A stretch of 64,000 nt of DNA from the NCBI GenBank assembly GCA_033549065.1, contig JAWSUE010000009.1, positions 4,841-68,840 of the forward strand. The letters run 5' to 3'. Source of the DNA: Bacillota bacterium (lineage in GTDB: Bacteria > Bacillota > Dethiobacteria > DTU022). This document shows, piece by piece, positions 27,022 through 35,425 of the stretch (the first letter of the stretch is position 1; every line of letters begins with the position of its first letter). The translations under genes and the position numbers were made by a program. The notes beneath the pieces were generated by a model. The model was not told the DNA's origin. It saw only the letters and a list, made by a program, of their open reading frames with translations, and did not search any database.

Positions 27022-27717
27022 ATGTTAGACGATGTAAAAGAAATTATGATCGAGGTTCTGCAGGCAGTCGGTCCGATAGTCATTGTGATCATATTGATCC
27101 AGCTATTTATTATTCACACCCCTGTTGCGTTGATGATGCAGTTTATTGCCGGGGCTTTTTTAGTCACATCCGGTCTCTTTCTATTTCTGATCGGTGTCCG
27201 GGTCAGTCTACTGCCTATAGGCGAGATGATCGGTTCCGAACTCGTAACCCGCGGTTCACTGTCAATATTGTTAATCGCTGCCTTCATTTTCGGTTTTGTG
27301 ATTACCATAGCCGAACCGGATGTACGGGTTCTGGCCCACCAGGTTGGCATTGCATCCGGTGGAGCAATCGATTCAACACTCATGATCATAGCAGTCGCCA
27401 TCGGGGTTGGTTTTTTTGTTTCTCTGGCTATCCTGAGAATTCTTCTGGGCATTCCCATAGCCTATCTACTCGGTTTAGGCTACGTGCTGGTCGTGGTTAT
27501 ATCTTTTTTTACCCCGCCGGGTTTTGTAGCCATCTCGTTTGATGCCGGTGGGGTAACCACGGGGCCCATGGCCGTTCCTTTCATTCTTGCCCTGGGTGTT
27601 GGAGCAACCTCAGTTCTAGGTGGTAAATCGGGTATGTCTGATGCTTTCGGGCTTATCGGGCTTGCCTCGATCGGTCCGGTTATCGGGGTCATGCTGCTGG
27701 GGGTGTTTTTTGGATGA
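27022..27717 (+). CDS. DUF1538 membrane protein (first of pair)
   Basis: This is a 231-residue integral membrane protein with about six to seven helices. The segments ITIAEPDVRVLAHQV (about 93-107) and SFDAGGVTTGPMAVPFI (about 172-188) are the two hallmark motifs of DUF1538. I know no proven function for this family; its fold suggests a transporter or channel. Its stop overlaps the start of the second DUF1538 gene as ATGA. GGGGGT lies about 13 bases before the ATG, so initiation may be modest. Confidence 0.8.
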   Translation: MLDDVKEIMIEVLQAVGPIVIVIILIQLFIIHTPVALMMQFIAGAFLVTSGLFLFLIGVRVSLLPIGEMIGSELVTRGSLSILLIAAFIFGFVITIAEPDVRVLAHQVGIASGGAIDSTLMIIAVAIGVGFFVSLAILRILLGIPIAYLLGLGYVLVVVISFFTPPGFVAISFDAGGVTTGPMAVPFILALGVGATSVLGGKSGMSDAFGLIGLASIGPVIGVMLLGVFFG

Positions 27718-28568
27718 TTTTCAGCCTGATTTTTCAGGATTTCAGTCATGTTCTGATTGAAGTTTTGATGGCTCTCAGTCCAGTTCTTGTTCTTTTCTTG
27801 CTTTTTATCTTAGTCTTTAAAATGCCCAGGCGTATGCTGCTTACTCTTTTCAAGGGTGTCGTCTTTGCTTTCGCCGGCCTGGCCCTTTTCCTGCAGGGAG
27901 TGAAGGTAGGCTTCATGCCGGTAGGCATGGAAATGGGATCGATTCTAGGTGAGCTTGATTACCGCTGGATCTTGATTCCTTTAGGTTTTATCCTGGGCTT
28001 TGTAGCTACCCTGGCTGAACCGGCGGTGAGAATTTTAAGCAGCCAGGTAGAGAAAAGCTCCAGCGGTTATATCAGGAGACCGGTCCTCACTTATACTCTA
28101 TGCTTCGCTGTCGGGCTATTTATCGCTCTCGGCATGGTCAGGATTGTATACGGCATACCATTTTACTACATAATCATTCCCGGGTATCTGCTGGCAATAA
28201 TTTTAATGTTTTTTTCGAAGCGATCATTTACAGCTGTTGCCTTTGATTCCGGAGGTGTCGCCACAGGACCCATGACAGTAACCTTTATCATGGCCCTTGC
28301 CGTCGGAGCTGCAGATGTTATTGAAGGGCGTGATGCTGTGATTGACGGATTCGGGTTAATAGCCCTGGTGGCACTTGCCCCGATAATCCTGGTTATGCTG
28401 CTTGGTTTCCTCTATCCTGAAGAAGATCGGGACGACGATCAGGGCAATGACAACAGCATGGATGAATTAAAACCGGATGAAGAACCTGATAAGGATTATC
28501 CCGATAACGAAAAGTATTCCAATGATATCAAGGAGGTTACAGAAGATGGATTCGAACCTGAAACATGA
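27714..28568 (+). CDS. DUF1538 membrane protein (second of pair)
   Basis: The 284 residues are paralogous to the upstream protein. They repeat the signatures ATLAEPAVRILSSQVE (about 96-111) and AFDSGGVATGPMTVTFIMAL (about 177-196), with similar helix spacing. An acidic, Asp/Glu-rich cytoplasmic tail (about 240-284) is absent from the first copy. The pair probably forms a heteromeric complex. The last 23 bases overlap the start of the PII-like gene. The acidic tail could be the contact for that regulator, but this is speculation. Confidence 0.8.
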   Translation: MIFSLIFQDFSHVLIEVLMALSPVLVLFLLFILVFKMPRRMLLTLFKGVVFAFAGLALFLQGVKVGFMPVGMEMGSILGELDYRWILIPLGFILGFVATLAEPAVRILSSQVEKSSSGYIRRPVLTYTLCFAVGLFIALGMVRIVYGIPFYYIIIPGYLLAIILMFFSKRSFTAVAFDSGGVATGPMTVTFIMALAVGAADVIEGRDAVIDGFGLIALVALAPIILVMLLGFLYPEEDRDDDQGNDNSMDELKPDEEPDKDYPDNEKYSNDIKEVTEDGFEPET

Positions 28569-28908
28569 TCTGATTGTAACAATAGTTAAAAAAGGTTGTT
28601 GTGAGAAAATAATTACTGCTACCAAAACAGCGGGAGCAGAGGGAGCAACCATTATTCCGGCCCGGGGAACCGGAATTCACGAGCAGAAAAAGCTGCTTGG
28701 AATTCCCATTGAACCAGAGAAGGATATAATCTTCACGATCATTCAGGAAGAGAAAACCGATGATGTCCTGAAGGCAATAATCAAGGCTGGAAAACTGGAA
28801 AAGCCTGGTACCGGAATTGCTTTCGTCCTGGAACTGAAAAAAGTGGTCGGGGTTGTTCACCTGGTTAGGGAACTTAAAAATTATGAAAAAGACGTTAGAA
28901 AAAAGTAG
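28546..28908 (+). CDS. P-II family signal protein linked to DUF1538
   Basis: This is a 120-residue PII-fold protein. After MDSNLKHDLIVTIV comes GAEGATIIPARGTG (the start of the T-loop), and the C-terminal half has KLEKPGTGIAFVLELKKVVGV, equivalent to the PII nucleotide site (TGKxGDGKIFV). The canonical T-loop tyrosine for uridylylation is missing, so control would be by ligand binding. I chose ATG 28546 because AAGGAGG precedes it by 8 bases; longer in-frame starts lie within the upstream gene. The operon arrangement implies that it gates or senses through the two DUF1538 proteins, as GlnK does for AmtB. Confidence 0.8.
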   Translation: MDSNLKHDLIVTIVKKGCCEKIITATKTAGAEGATIIPARGTGIHEQKKLLGIPIEPEKDIIFTIIQEEKTDDVLKAIIKAGKLEKPGTGIAFVLELKKVVGVVHLVRELKNYEKDVRKK

Positions 28909-28931
28909 GAGGATACCCTGTATCCTCCTAC
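28905..28931. terminator. Bidirectional terminator between PII gene and rubredoxin
   Basis: The perfect 11-base stem GTAGGAGGATA / TATCCTCCTAC has a 5-base loop. On the minus strand it runs into CTTTTTTCT, good for the rubredoxin gene; on the plus strand the T-rich tail is weaker. The PII stop codon lies inside the stem. Confidence 0.75.
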
Positions 28932-28960
28932 GGTTTGCTCTTGTTGTTTATATTTTTATT

Positions 28961-29119
28961 CTATAGCTTCTCAAACTCATCTTTGCCTACACCGCACACC
29001 GGGCAGACCCAATCATCAGGAAGATCTTCAAAAGGGGTGCCGGGGGCAATCCCTCCATCACTATCCCCTTCCGCAGGATCGTATACATATCCACATACCT
29101 GGCATTCATACTTATCCAT
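28961..29119 (-). CDS. Rubredoxin
   Basis: This 52-residue electron carrier has one iron bound by four cysteines: [11 protein letters not shown] (CxxC near 6-9) and [13 protein letters not shown] (CxxC near 39-42), with the typical PAEGD and [11 protein letters not shown] segments between. The start follows AAGGAGGG by about 7 bases. In anaerobes rubredoxins pass electrons to rubrerythrin, superoxide reductase or flavodiiron proteins during oxidative stress; none is adjacent. It is transcribed alone; TTGGTA-18-TATAAT upstream (about 29160-29190, minus strand) is a possible promoter. The gap to 29336 shows nothing else certain. Confidence 0.95.
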   Translation of the reverse strand: MDKYECQVCGYVYDPAEGDSDGGIAPGTPFEDLPDDWVCPVCGVGKDEFEKL

Positions 29120-29336
29120 AAAATTTCCCTCCTTTCTGATTAACTTCAGGTCTAACTATGACTTTGAAATATTATAATTTACAGCATTATAACATACCAA
29201 CTTCAAACCGGGGAATAGAAAAATATTTTTGCAGGATTATACCATGGAACCGGAGAAGTAAAATGATATAGAACAATCACCGGATCCCAGGCTATGCAGA
29301 ATTGTATGCCGCCACTTCACCGCAAAGGAGACAGCA

Positions 29337-30875
29337 ATGATGATCGCCAAAGTCCATTCCTGTGCAATTAACGGTATAACGGGCATTCCGCTTGAAATCG
29401 AAGTTGATATTTCAGACGGGCTGCCCGCTTTCGATCTGATCGGACTTCCTGATGCCTCGGTTCGAGAGGCAAAAGAAAGAGTCAGGTCCGCCATCCGCAA
29501 CAGCGGATTCAAATTTCCCTATTCCAGAATCACTGTCAATCTCGCACCGGCTGATATCAAGAAAGAAGGGTCGGCATTCGATCTGGCCATCGCCATCGGT
29601 TTGCTGGCGGCAACCGATCAGATTGAAATAAGCCCTTTACTCTCCAGGGCTCTCTTCGTCGGTGAATTATCACTTGACGGTAAACTGCGGGGCATAAACG
29701 GCACCCTGGCCATGGCTCTCTCAGTAAGTGAGCTGGATAATTACAGGGATACTAGTATGTTTCTCCCGCTTGAGAACCTTGCTGAAGCATCCCTTGTTGG
29801 CGAAATTGATGTCAGGGGTGCCGGAAACTTAAGACAGTTAGTTGATTTTTTTAATGGAAATATCGATGCCCTGACGACCAGAATGCCTGAAGTAACTCCG
29901 ACTGAAGAAAACTATGCAGAACCGGATTTTTCTGAAGTACGGGGTCAGGAATCGGCAAAACGGGCCCTGGAAATTTCTGCAGCCGGCTCCCATAATGTCC
30001 TGCTCTATGGTCCCCCGGGAAGTGGAAAAACAATGCTGGCCAGAAGAATACCCTCTATCCTACCCCTTCCCACCCGGGAGGAAGTTCTTGAAATGACCAG
30101 GATCCACAGCGTGGCCGGTCAGCTAACTGCACAGAATTCATTAGTTCTGAAACGTCCTTTTCGCAGCCCTCACCACAGCGCATCAACAGCAGGAATTATC
30201 GGGGGTGGCAAATCACCAAGGCCGGGAGAAGTCAGTTTGGCTCACAGGGGCGTTCTTTTCTTTGATGAACTGCCTGAATACAGGCGAGAAGTCCTGGAAG
30301 CGCTGCGTCAGCCCCTGGAAGACAGGATGGTTACCATCACCAGGGCGACAGCCACAATCAGCTACCCTGCAGATTTCATGTTTATCGGTTCAATGAACCC
30401 CTGCCCCTGCGGCAACTATGGTGAACCTGAAAAAGAATGCCGCTGCAGCCCGGCCCAGATATTTAAATACCGCTCCAAGTTATCGGGACCGCTAATAGAC
30501 CGGATTGATATCCAGGTTGAAGTGCCGTCGGTGAAATATGAACAGCTGCAGGAAGAGAAAAGCGGTGAAAGTTCCGCGGATATCCGGAAAAGGGTTGAAA
30601 AAGCTCGTCTGAAACAGTTAACGAGATATAAAAGGCTTAAAGCAAATTGTAATGCCCAACTCAGTTCCAGCCATTTTGAAAAGCACTGTCCGCTTACTGA
30701 TGAGGCCAGACTGCTGCTGCGCCAGTCTTTTCAAAACCTAAAATTCTCTATGCGTGCCCACGATCGGATCATCAAAGTAGCCCGGACCATTGCCGACTTA
30801 GACGATTCAGAGGTGATTGAAGCACCGCATATTGCCGAAGCGGTGCAGTATCGCAACCTGGACCGACAATCTTAA
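29337..30875 (+). CDS. YifB/ComM-type Mg-chelatase-like AAA+ ATPase
   Basis: This is a 512-residue AAA+ protein with an N-terminal Lon-like domain (about 20-140; GIPLEIEVDISDGLPAFDLIGL), Walker A YGPPGSGKTMLARRIP (about 220-235), Walker B VLFFDELPEYRREVLEALRQ, and a cysteine cluster CPCGNYGEPEKECRCSP typical of this family. ComM homologues are helicases that promote branch migration of incoming DNA during transformation. AAAGGAG lies 6 bases before the ATG at 29337. It is monocistronic here. Confidence 0.93.
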   Translation: MMIAKVHSCAINGITGIPLEIEVDISDGLPAFDLIGLPDASVREAKERVRSAIRNSGFKFPYSRITVNLAPADIKKEGSAFDLAIAIGLLAATDQIEISPLLSRALFVGELSLDGKLRGINGTLAMALSVSELDNYRDTSMFLPLENLAEASLVGEIDVRGAGNLRQLVDFFNGNIDALTTRMPEVTPTEENYAEPDFSEVRGQESAKRALEISAAGSHNVLLYGPPGSGKTMLARRIPSILPLPTREEVLEMTRIHSVAGQLTAQNSLVLKRPFRSPHHSASTAGIIGGGKSPRPGEVSLAHRGVLFFDELPEYRREVLEALRQPLEDRMVTITRATATISYPADFMFIGSMNPCPCGNYGEPEKECRCSPAQIFKYRSKLSGPLIDRIDIQVEVPSVKYEQLQEEKSGESSADIRKRVEKARLKQLTRYKRLKANCNAQLSSSHFEKHCPLTDEARLLLRQSFQNLKFSMRAHDRIIKVARTIADLDDSEVIEAPHIAEAVQYRNLDRQS

Positions 30876-30948
30876 TTGCATCTAGATGATTTTTATTATT
30901 TTTTAGAATAGAACACAGCTTGGTAATAGCAAACATTTTAAAATTATT

Positions 30949-31143
30949 ATGCGAAATGAGAGTCTTTGTATCATAAAAGCTCGGCTGTTTTGTAGATATT
31001 TAAAAGGAGACTTTTTACGTATTATTTATTCCTATCATGAGCAGAAACAACGTATTGAATTTATTGAACTATATTTTAAAGGAGATAAAGAAAACGAAGA
31101 TCGTGAAAGAGTGAAAGAATATTTGAAGAATAATCAAAAATAA
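30949..31143 (+). pseudogene. Remnant resembling the C-terminus of a RelE-like toxin
   Basis: The 64-codon frame ends in IIYSYHEQKQRIEFIELYFK and GDKENEDRERVKEYLKN. These read like the C-terminal strands and helix of RelE/ParE-type toxins that I recall from clostridia and archaea. The N-terminal half of such a toxin is absent and no antitoxin gene is next to it. There is no good ribosome binding site at 30949. I read it as a decayed fragment. A very small intact protein of unknown function is the alternative. It ends one base before a second gene fragment on the other strand. Confidence 0.4.
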
Positions 31144-31242
31144 TTTCAAGGCCAGGGCGATTTCAGAAAGGGTACCGTATTCACCGCCAATGGCGATTAT
31201 GAAGTCGGCCGTCCTGGCAATTAGTGATTTGGTATGTATTCC
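31144..31242 (-). pseudogene. Fragment of a LOG-like (TIGR00725-type) gene
   Basis: Thirty-three codons on the minus strand read KSLIARTADFIIAIGGEYG and then TLSEIALALK. They match the intact gene at 49747-50223 (ITRTADAVIAVGGEYG, TLSEIALAMK) residue for residue over most of the segment. Homology stops at the abutting RelE-like remnant on one side and fades next to the rex stop codon on the other. The fragment has no start codon, so it is a relic of a diverged paralogue; the two copies are clearly not identical at DNA level. Confidence 0.7.
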
Positions 31243-31247
31243 AGCCT

Positions 31248-31895
31248 TTAGCGGTGCATATCAATATACTTTAATGCGTGGTACTTCAGGCTTTGTAAGT
31301 CAACACTCAGATCTGTATTGTGGACATAAACACCTTCGGGTACAGTTAGTTTTACCGGCACAAAGTTTGAAATTATTTTAACACCACTTTGCACGATACT
31401 ATCAAAAGCTGACTGAGCTTGTCCCGACGGAACAGTTAAAATGGCAACATCAACTTTATGTTTAGCAACGATTTCTTCCATTTTTGAGATATGCATAATT
31501 TCAACAGCAGTGATGTGCTGCCCGATAATCGCCGGATCTACATCAAATACGGCAACCACCTTAACATAAGGATTCTTTGTTACAGTATAGCGGGTCAGAG
31601 CGGTGCCGAGGTGTCCGGCACCTACTACAATAACTGTGGTTAAATTATTCAAACCGCTAACTTTCAGGATACATTGTCTTAACGAATCTGTATAGTAACC
31701 CCTTCCCCGGGTTCCGAATGCGCCAAAATGAGATAGATCTTTTCTGATCAGCTCGGCAGTAAAACCGGTTTCTTTACTTAAACTTTCCGAATTAACCAGT
31801 TCAATGCCTTTTTCAATCAAACTGTCCAGCACTCTCAAGTAAACCGAAAGTCGTTTGATCGCTAATTCTGGGTCTTTTCTACCTTGAACCATCAT
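31248..31895 (-). CDS. rex: Redox-sensing transcriptional repressor Rex
   Basis: It binds DNA when NAD+/NADH is high and releases it when NADH accumulates, controlling fermentation and respiration genes. The 215 residues have an N-terminal winged helix (about 1-80; KRLSVYLRVLDSL, KDLSHFGAFGTRGRGY) and a Rossmann NADH domain (VIVVGAGHLGTALTRY, about 89-104; VVAVFDVDPAIIG). It ends the long redox operon that starts at 44.9 kb. A repressor at the end of the operon suggests autoregulation, but I found no clear Rex operator (TTGTGAAN4-type) in the upstream gaps. Confidence 0.93.
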   Translation of the reverse strand: MMVQGRKDPELAIKRLSVYLRVLDSLIEKGIELVNSESLSKETGFTAELIRKDLSHFGAFGTRGRGYYTDSLRQCILKVSGLNNLTTVIVVGAGHLGTALTRYTVTKNPYVKVVAVFDVDPAIIGQHITAVEIMHISKMEEIVAKHKVDVAILTVPSGQAQSAFDSIVQSGVKIISNFVPVKLTVPEGVYVHNTDLSVDLQSLKYHALKYIDMHR

Positions 31896-31966
31896 AATTC
31901 CACCGCCAATTTTTTACGCGAACTGCTGGTTTGGTCGTCTGGAAATAGTATTTTTCAGTTGACAAA

Positions 31967-34900
31967 TTACACGTGGCTGGAGTAATCAACCTGAGCAGAC
32001 AGCACCGGATCAATTGGATAGCCCAAAGCTTCAGCAAGTTCAATGAGTGTATCTGAATTGTTTTTCCCGGAAAGCGGAGCATAGGCCGGTTTTAATTCAC
32101 AAATCCTGCCTTCACAGTTAAGCACTGTTCCGGCAGTTTCAAGGTACGTAGCCAGCGGAAATACTACATTGGCATTCTGTAAGTTTGGATGATTATGCGC
32201 TGCAATAGATACCGTAAAAAGTTCCGGATCAGCAAGCTTTAGCTCAGCTGCTGAAGTGTCTCCGATCAAAAGCAACCCTTTGTAAGGCTTCAACTGCTCT
32301 GCAGCGAGTTTCTGATCACAGGTTTTATATCCGAATTGTGTATTCCCACTGGCAAGGCCCTTTGCAAAACCAAGTTTAATCAAACCCCTGGTATTACCAC
32401 CCCTGTAGAGGGTAACAATCCCGGAGCTCTCTTTTTTGCCGCTCAGGCTGAGTATCTCGTTTAAAAGCCCGTATTCTTCACTACTGATAAAATCCCCATC
32501 AACAACCAGAACCGGCTTTCTTGCAGAACGCAGCAGCCCGGCTATTTCGACCAGAACTGCCGGGTTATCACTGATAGCCTGTGGTAAGGACGCAAGCGCT
32601 TCATTTATTTCGGAACTGTTGATCGAAAGCTCATCTTCTATTCCGGCGCAGTAGGAAAGTAACGCTCTCAAGATAACAGTTAATTTACCGGGACTGACTA
32701 GCACGGAAAAGGCAGAATTATTAACAAGCCGATTTCCTGCAGTGCCGATAAAAGCAAGTTTCGCCTCATCCGCCAGCGCTTTACGTATCTTTTGAGCTAT
32801 AATTGGATAATCTTCAGGTAAATCGGTATCTATAGCCAAGATGAAATCACTTTCAGCAATCTCTTTATAGAATAATTGTCTGCCATTTTTTTCTGCTACT
32901 TCAGAAGGAAACCCGGTAGCATAAATATTCCCTGTTCCCAGTATTTCTTCGGCCAGCTTATGCGCAAGAACCATCTCTTCGTTGCATAGGGATGCAGATA
33001 AGACAACAGCCAGACTGTTTGCACCGTATTGATTTTTTACCCGAAGCAACCCGGAAGCTGCAGTTTTAAACGCTTCCGCCCAACTCGCCTCAGCGAGTTG
33101 GCCGTTATTCCGGACGAACGGTTTAGTGATCCTTTTATAATCCTGTGCAAATAGAGCTTCATATCTTCCCCTGCTGCAAAGATTGCCATCGTTAATATCC
33201 TGACGCAAAGGTGAATTTATTTCCGTGACCTGATCCGCCACTACATCAAGTTCAATGCTGCAGCCGATCCCGCAAAGTGTACAGGTGCTCTCAACAAGCC
33301 GTTCAGAGAGCCAGGGACCGGGCTTACTATATAAACCTTTTGCCGTAAGAGCTCCCGTAGGGCAGGCGGATACACATTGCCCGCAGGATTCACAGGTTGT
33401 TTCATTCAATGGCAGCTGCAAAGACGGGCTGACCACGGTATCATATCCGCGGTTTACCAGGCAAAGAGCGTTGGCTCCCTGAACTTCATTACAGATACGC
33501 ACACAGCTGGCACAAAGTATGCACTTGTTGGGATCCTGGATTATGTAAGGATGATCCCGCTTAATCGGGTAGCGCTTATTTTCGACTCCCAACCGCACGG
33601 TATCGATCTCCAGCTCTGTAGCCAGCCGACGCAAGGAGCATTTGAAAACATCCTGACAGCCGCAGGAAAGGCAGCGTTTTGTTTCTTTAACAACATCTTC
33701 ATCGGTTAACCCCTGGTTAAACTCTATAAAGTTTTGCCTGCGCTTTTCCGGAGATAGATGGTGTACCGGCAAACGGGCTTCTTTTGGATACTCGGAAAAA
33801 TCAGCAGGATCAAGTTGGTCTAACCGGCCCCTCGAGCAATTAAAGCTTTCCGGCCCGGAATTAACTTCAATACCGTTAAGGTAACGATCTATTGCCACTG
33901 CCGACTTCCTGGCTGCACCTACTGCTTCAACAACGGTTGCCGGACCGGTCACTGCGTCACCGGCGGCAAATACTTTTTCGACTGCTGTTTGACCTGTATC
34001 GGGGCAAGCTGCCAGGGTTTTGCCTTTGAGTTCAAGATTGCATAAGCAAGCATTTTCACTGTCCAGGGTCTGGCCGATAGCCATAATCACATTATCGGCC
34101 TCCAGTGTAAATTCAGAGCCTTCAATCACCAGTGGACGGCAGCGACCGCTTTCGTCAGGTTCACCAAGCTCCATTTGCACACATTCCACACCCTGGACAC
34201 CGTCAGAACCTAAAACAGATACCGGGTTTGTCAGAAAGTCAAAGATAATTCCTTCCTCTTCTGCTTCTTCAATTTCAACCAGGGCAGCAGGCATTTCATT
34301 ACGACTGCGTCGGTAAATTACATGGACCTCTTCTGCTCCCAGACGCAGAGCAGTCCGGGCAGCATCCATTGCGGTATTTCCACCGCCAACTACCGCTACT
34401 TTTTTACCCAGGGCCGCGGGATTACCCTCGGCCACACTGCGCAGAAAATCAATGCCTTTAAGGATACCCGGCTTATCTTCACCTTCCAGGTTCATGCCCT
34501 GTGCTGATTGGCATCCCAGACCAAGAAAAATCGCATCGTACTGTTGGACCAATTCATCAATGGTGAAATCTTTTCCAAGCACTTCTCCCAGACGAACCTC
34601 ACGGCAGAGATCGGCGATCAGGTTAATCTCTTTGTCGAGCAACGCTTTAGGCAAACGGTATTCGGGTATGCCAAAACGCATCATTCCACCCAACCTTGAG
34701 CTGCCCTCAAACAGGGTAACCTGGTGACCTTTCAAAGCCAGGTAGTAGGCAGCGGTCAAACCGGCCGGTCCACCACCGACCACCGCTACTTTTTTACCAC
34801 TGTCAGCAGCAACGCTTGGTCTGTAGGAGTCGATCATTTCCAGGTCGAAATCTCCTGCAAACCTTTTTAGATCACATATATTAACCGGTTCGTCAACCAG

Positions 34901-35374
34901 GTTGCGCCTGCACTCAGCTTCACAGAAACGCGGACAAACCCGACCACATATTGAAGGCAGGGGCATTTTTTCTTTTATCAAATCAGCCGCTTTTTTATTT
35001 TCTTTTCTGTCAAGCAGAGCGATATATCCCTGAATATCAATATGGGCGGGACAAGCCTGCTGACAGGGTGCAATACAATCGCCACAATGTTCTGACAGTA
35101 AAAGCTCCAGGGCAGTCCTGCGCATCTCATCTAACTGTTCATTGTTTGTAATTACATTCATACCTTCTTCCACCACGGTGCCGCAAGCGGCAACTGGTCC
35201 CCGCGGCCCACCGGTATCAACAAAACAGAGCCGGCAGGAACCAAAGGGCTTTATCCGTGGATCATAACAAAGGTGGGGAATGTCAATACCATTTTGCAGA
35301 GCTGTTTCCAGCAAATTGCTGCCTTTATCAGCTTTGATCTTTTTTCCGTTGATGCTAATCTCTACTTTCGGCAT
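31967..35374 (-). CDS. Large iron-sulfur flavoprotein: NuoG-like plus GltD/NfnB-like fusion
   Basis: The 1135 residues hold, in order, a 2Fe-2S ferredoxin domain (Cys 36, 47, 50, 64), a GltD-type Fe-S segment (HCGDCIAPCQQACP, about 96-109), an FAD site VAVVGGGPAGLTAAYY (about 196-211), an NAD(P) site VAVVGGGNTAMDAARTA (about 335), two 4Fe-4S motifs (CILCASCVRIC, CESCGQCVSACP) and a molybdopterin-oxidoreductase-like domain (about 690 on, CTLCGIGC). That last domain is short and has no catalytic Cys/Sec and no C-terminal cofactor domain, as in NuoG. I infer the NADPH/ferredoxin subunit of an Stn-like transhydrogenase. RBS GGAGG supports the ATG at 35374. Confidence 0.75.
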   Translation of the reverse strand: MPKVEISINGKKIKADKGSNLLETALQNGIDIPHLCYDPRIKPFGSCRLCFVDTGGPRGPVAACGTVVEEGMNVITNNEQLDEMRRTALELLLSEHCGDCIAPCQQACPAHIDIQGYIALLDRKENKKAADLIKEKMPLPSICGRVCPRFCEAECRRNLVDEPVNICDLKRFAGDFDLEMIDSYRPSVAADSGKKVAVVGGGPAGLTAAYYLALKGHQVTLFEGSSRLGGMMRFGIPEYRLPKALLDKEINLIADLCREVRLGEVLGKDFTIDELVQQYDAIFLGLGCQSAQGMNLEGEDKPGILKGIDFLRSVAEGNPAALGKKVAVVGGGNTAMDAARTALRLGAEEVHVIYRRSRNEMPAALVEIEEAEEEGIIFDFLTNPVSVLGSDGVQGVECVQMELGEPDESGRCRPLVIEGSEFTLEADNVIMAIGQTLDSENACLCNLELKGKTLAACPDTGQTAVEKVFAAGDAVTGPATVVEAVGAARKSAVAIDRYLNGIEVNSGPESFNCSRGRLDQLDPADFSEYPKEARLPVHHLSPEKRRQNFIEFNQGLTDEDVVKETKRCLSCGCQDVFKCSLRRLATELEIDTVRLGVENKRYPIKRDHPYIIQDPNKCILCASCVRICNEVQGANALCLVNRGYDTVVSPSLQLPLNETTCESCGQCVSACPTGALTAKGLYSKPGPWLSERLVESTCTLCGIGCSIELDVVADQVTEINSPLRQDINDGNLCSRGRYEALFAQDYKRITKPFVRNNGQLAEASWAEAFKTAASGLLRVKNQYGANSLAVVLSASLCNEEMVLAHKLAEEILGTGNIYATGFPSEVAEKNGRQLFYKEIAESDFILAIDTDLPEDYPIIAQKIRKALADEAKLAFIGTAGNRLVNNSAFSVLVSPGKLTVILRALLSYCAGIEDELSINSSEINEALASLPQAISDNPAVLVEIAGLLRSARKPVLVVDGDFISSEEYGLLNEILSLSGKKESSGIVTLYRGGNTRGLIKLGFAKGLASGNTQFGYKTCDQKLAAEQLKPYKGLLLIGDTSAAELKLADPELFTVSIAAHNHPNLQNANVVFPLATYLETAGTVLNCEGRICELKPAYAPLSGKNNSDTLIELAEALGYPIDPVLSAQVDYSSHV

Positions 35375-35425
35375 ATTATAATGGTCCTCCAAGTCGGTGA
35401 TTGTGTAAGGTAGTTCACAGAGTTC

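Noticed and set aside
28537-28860. 107-codon minus-strand frame under the PII-like gene
   Set aside because: It is the complement of a well-supported PII coding sequence and lacks a start signal.
31967-35374. Formate dehydrogenase catalytic subunit
   Set aside because: The molybdopterin-like part has the Fe-S cysteines but no catalytic Cys/Sec region and no cofactor-binding C-terminal domain; no in-frame TGA that could encode selenocysteine is seen.
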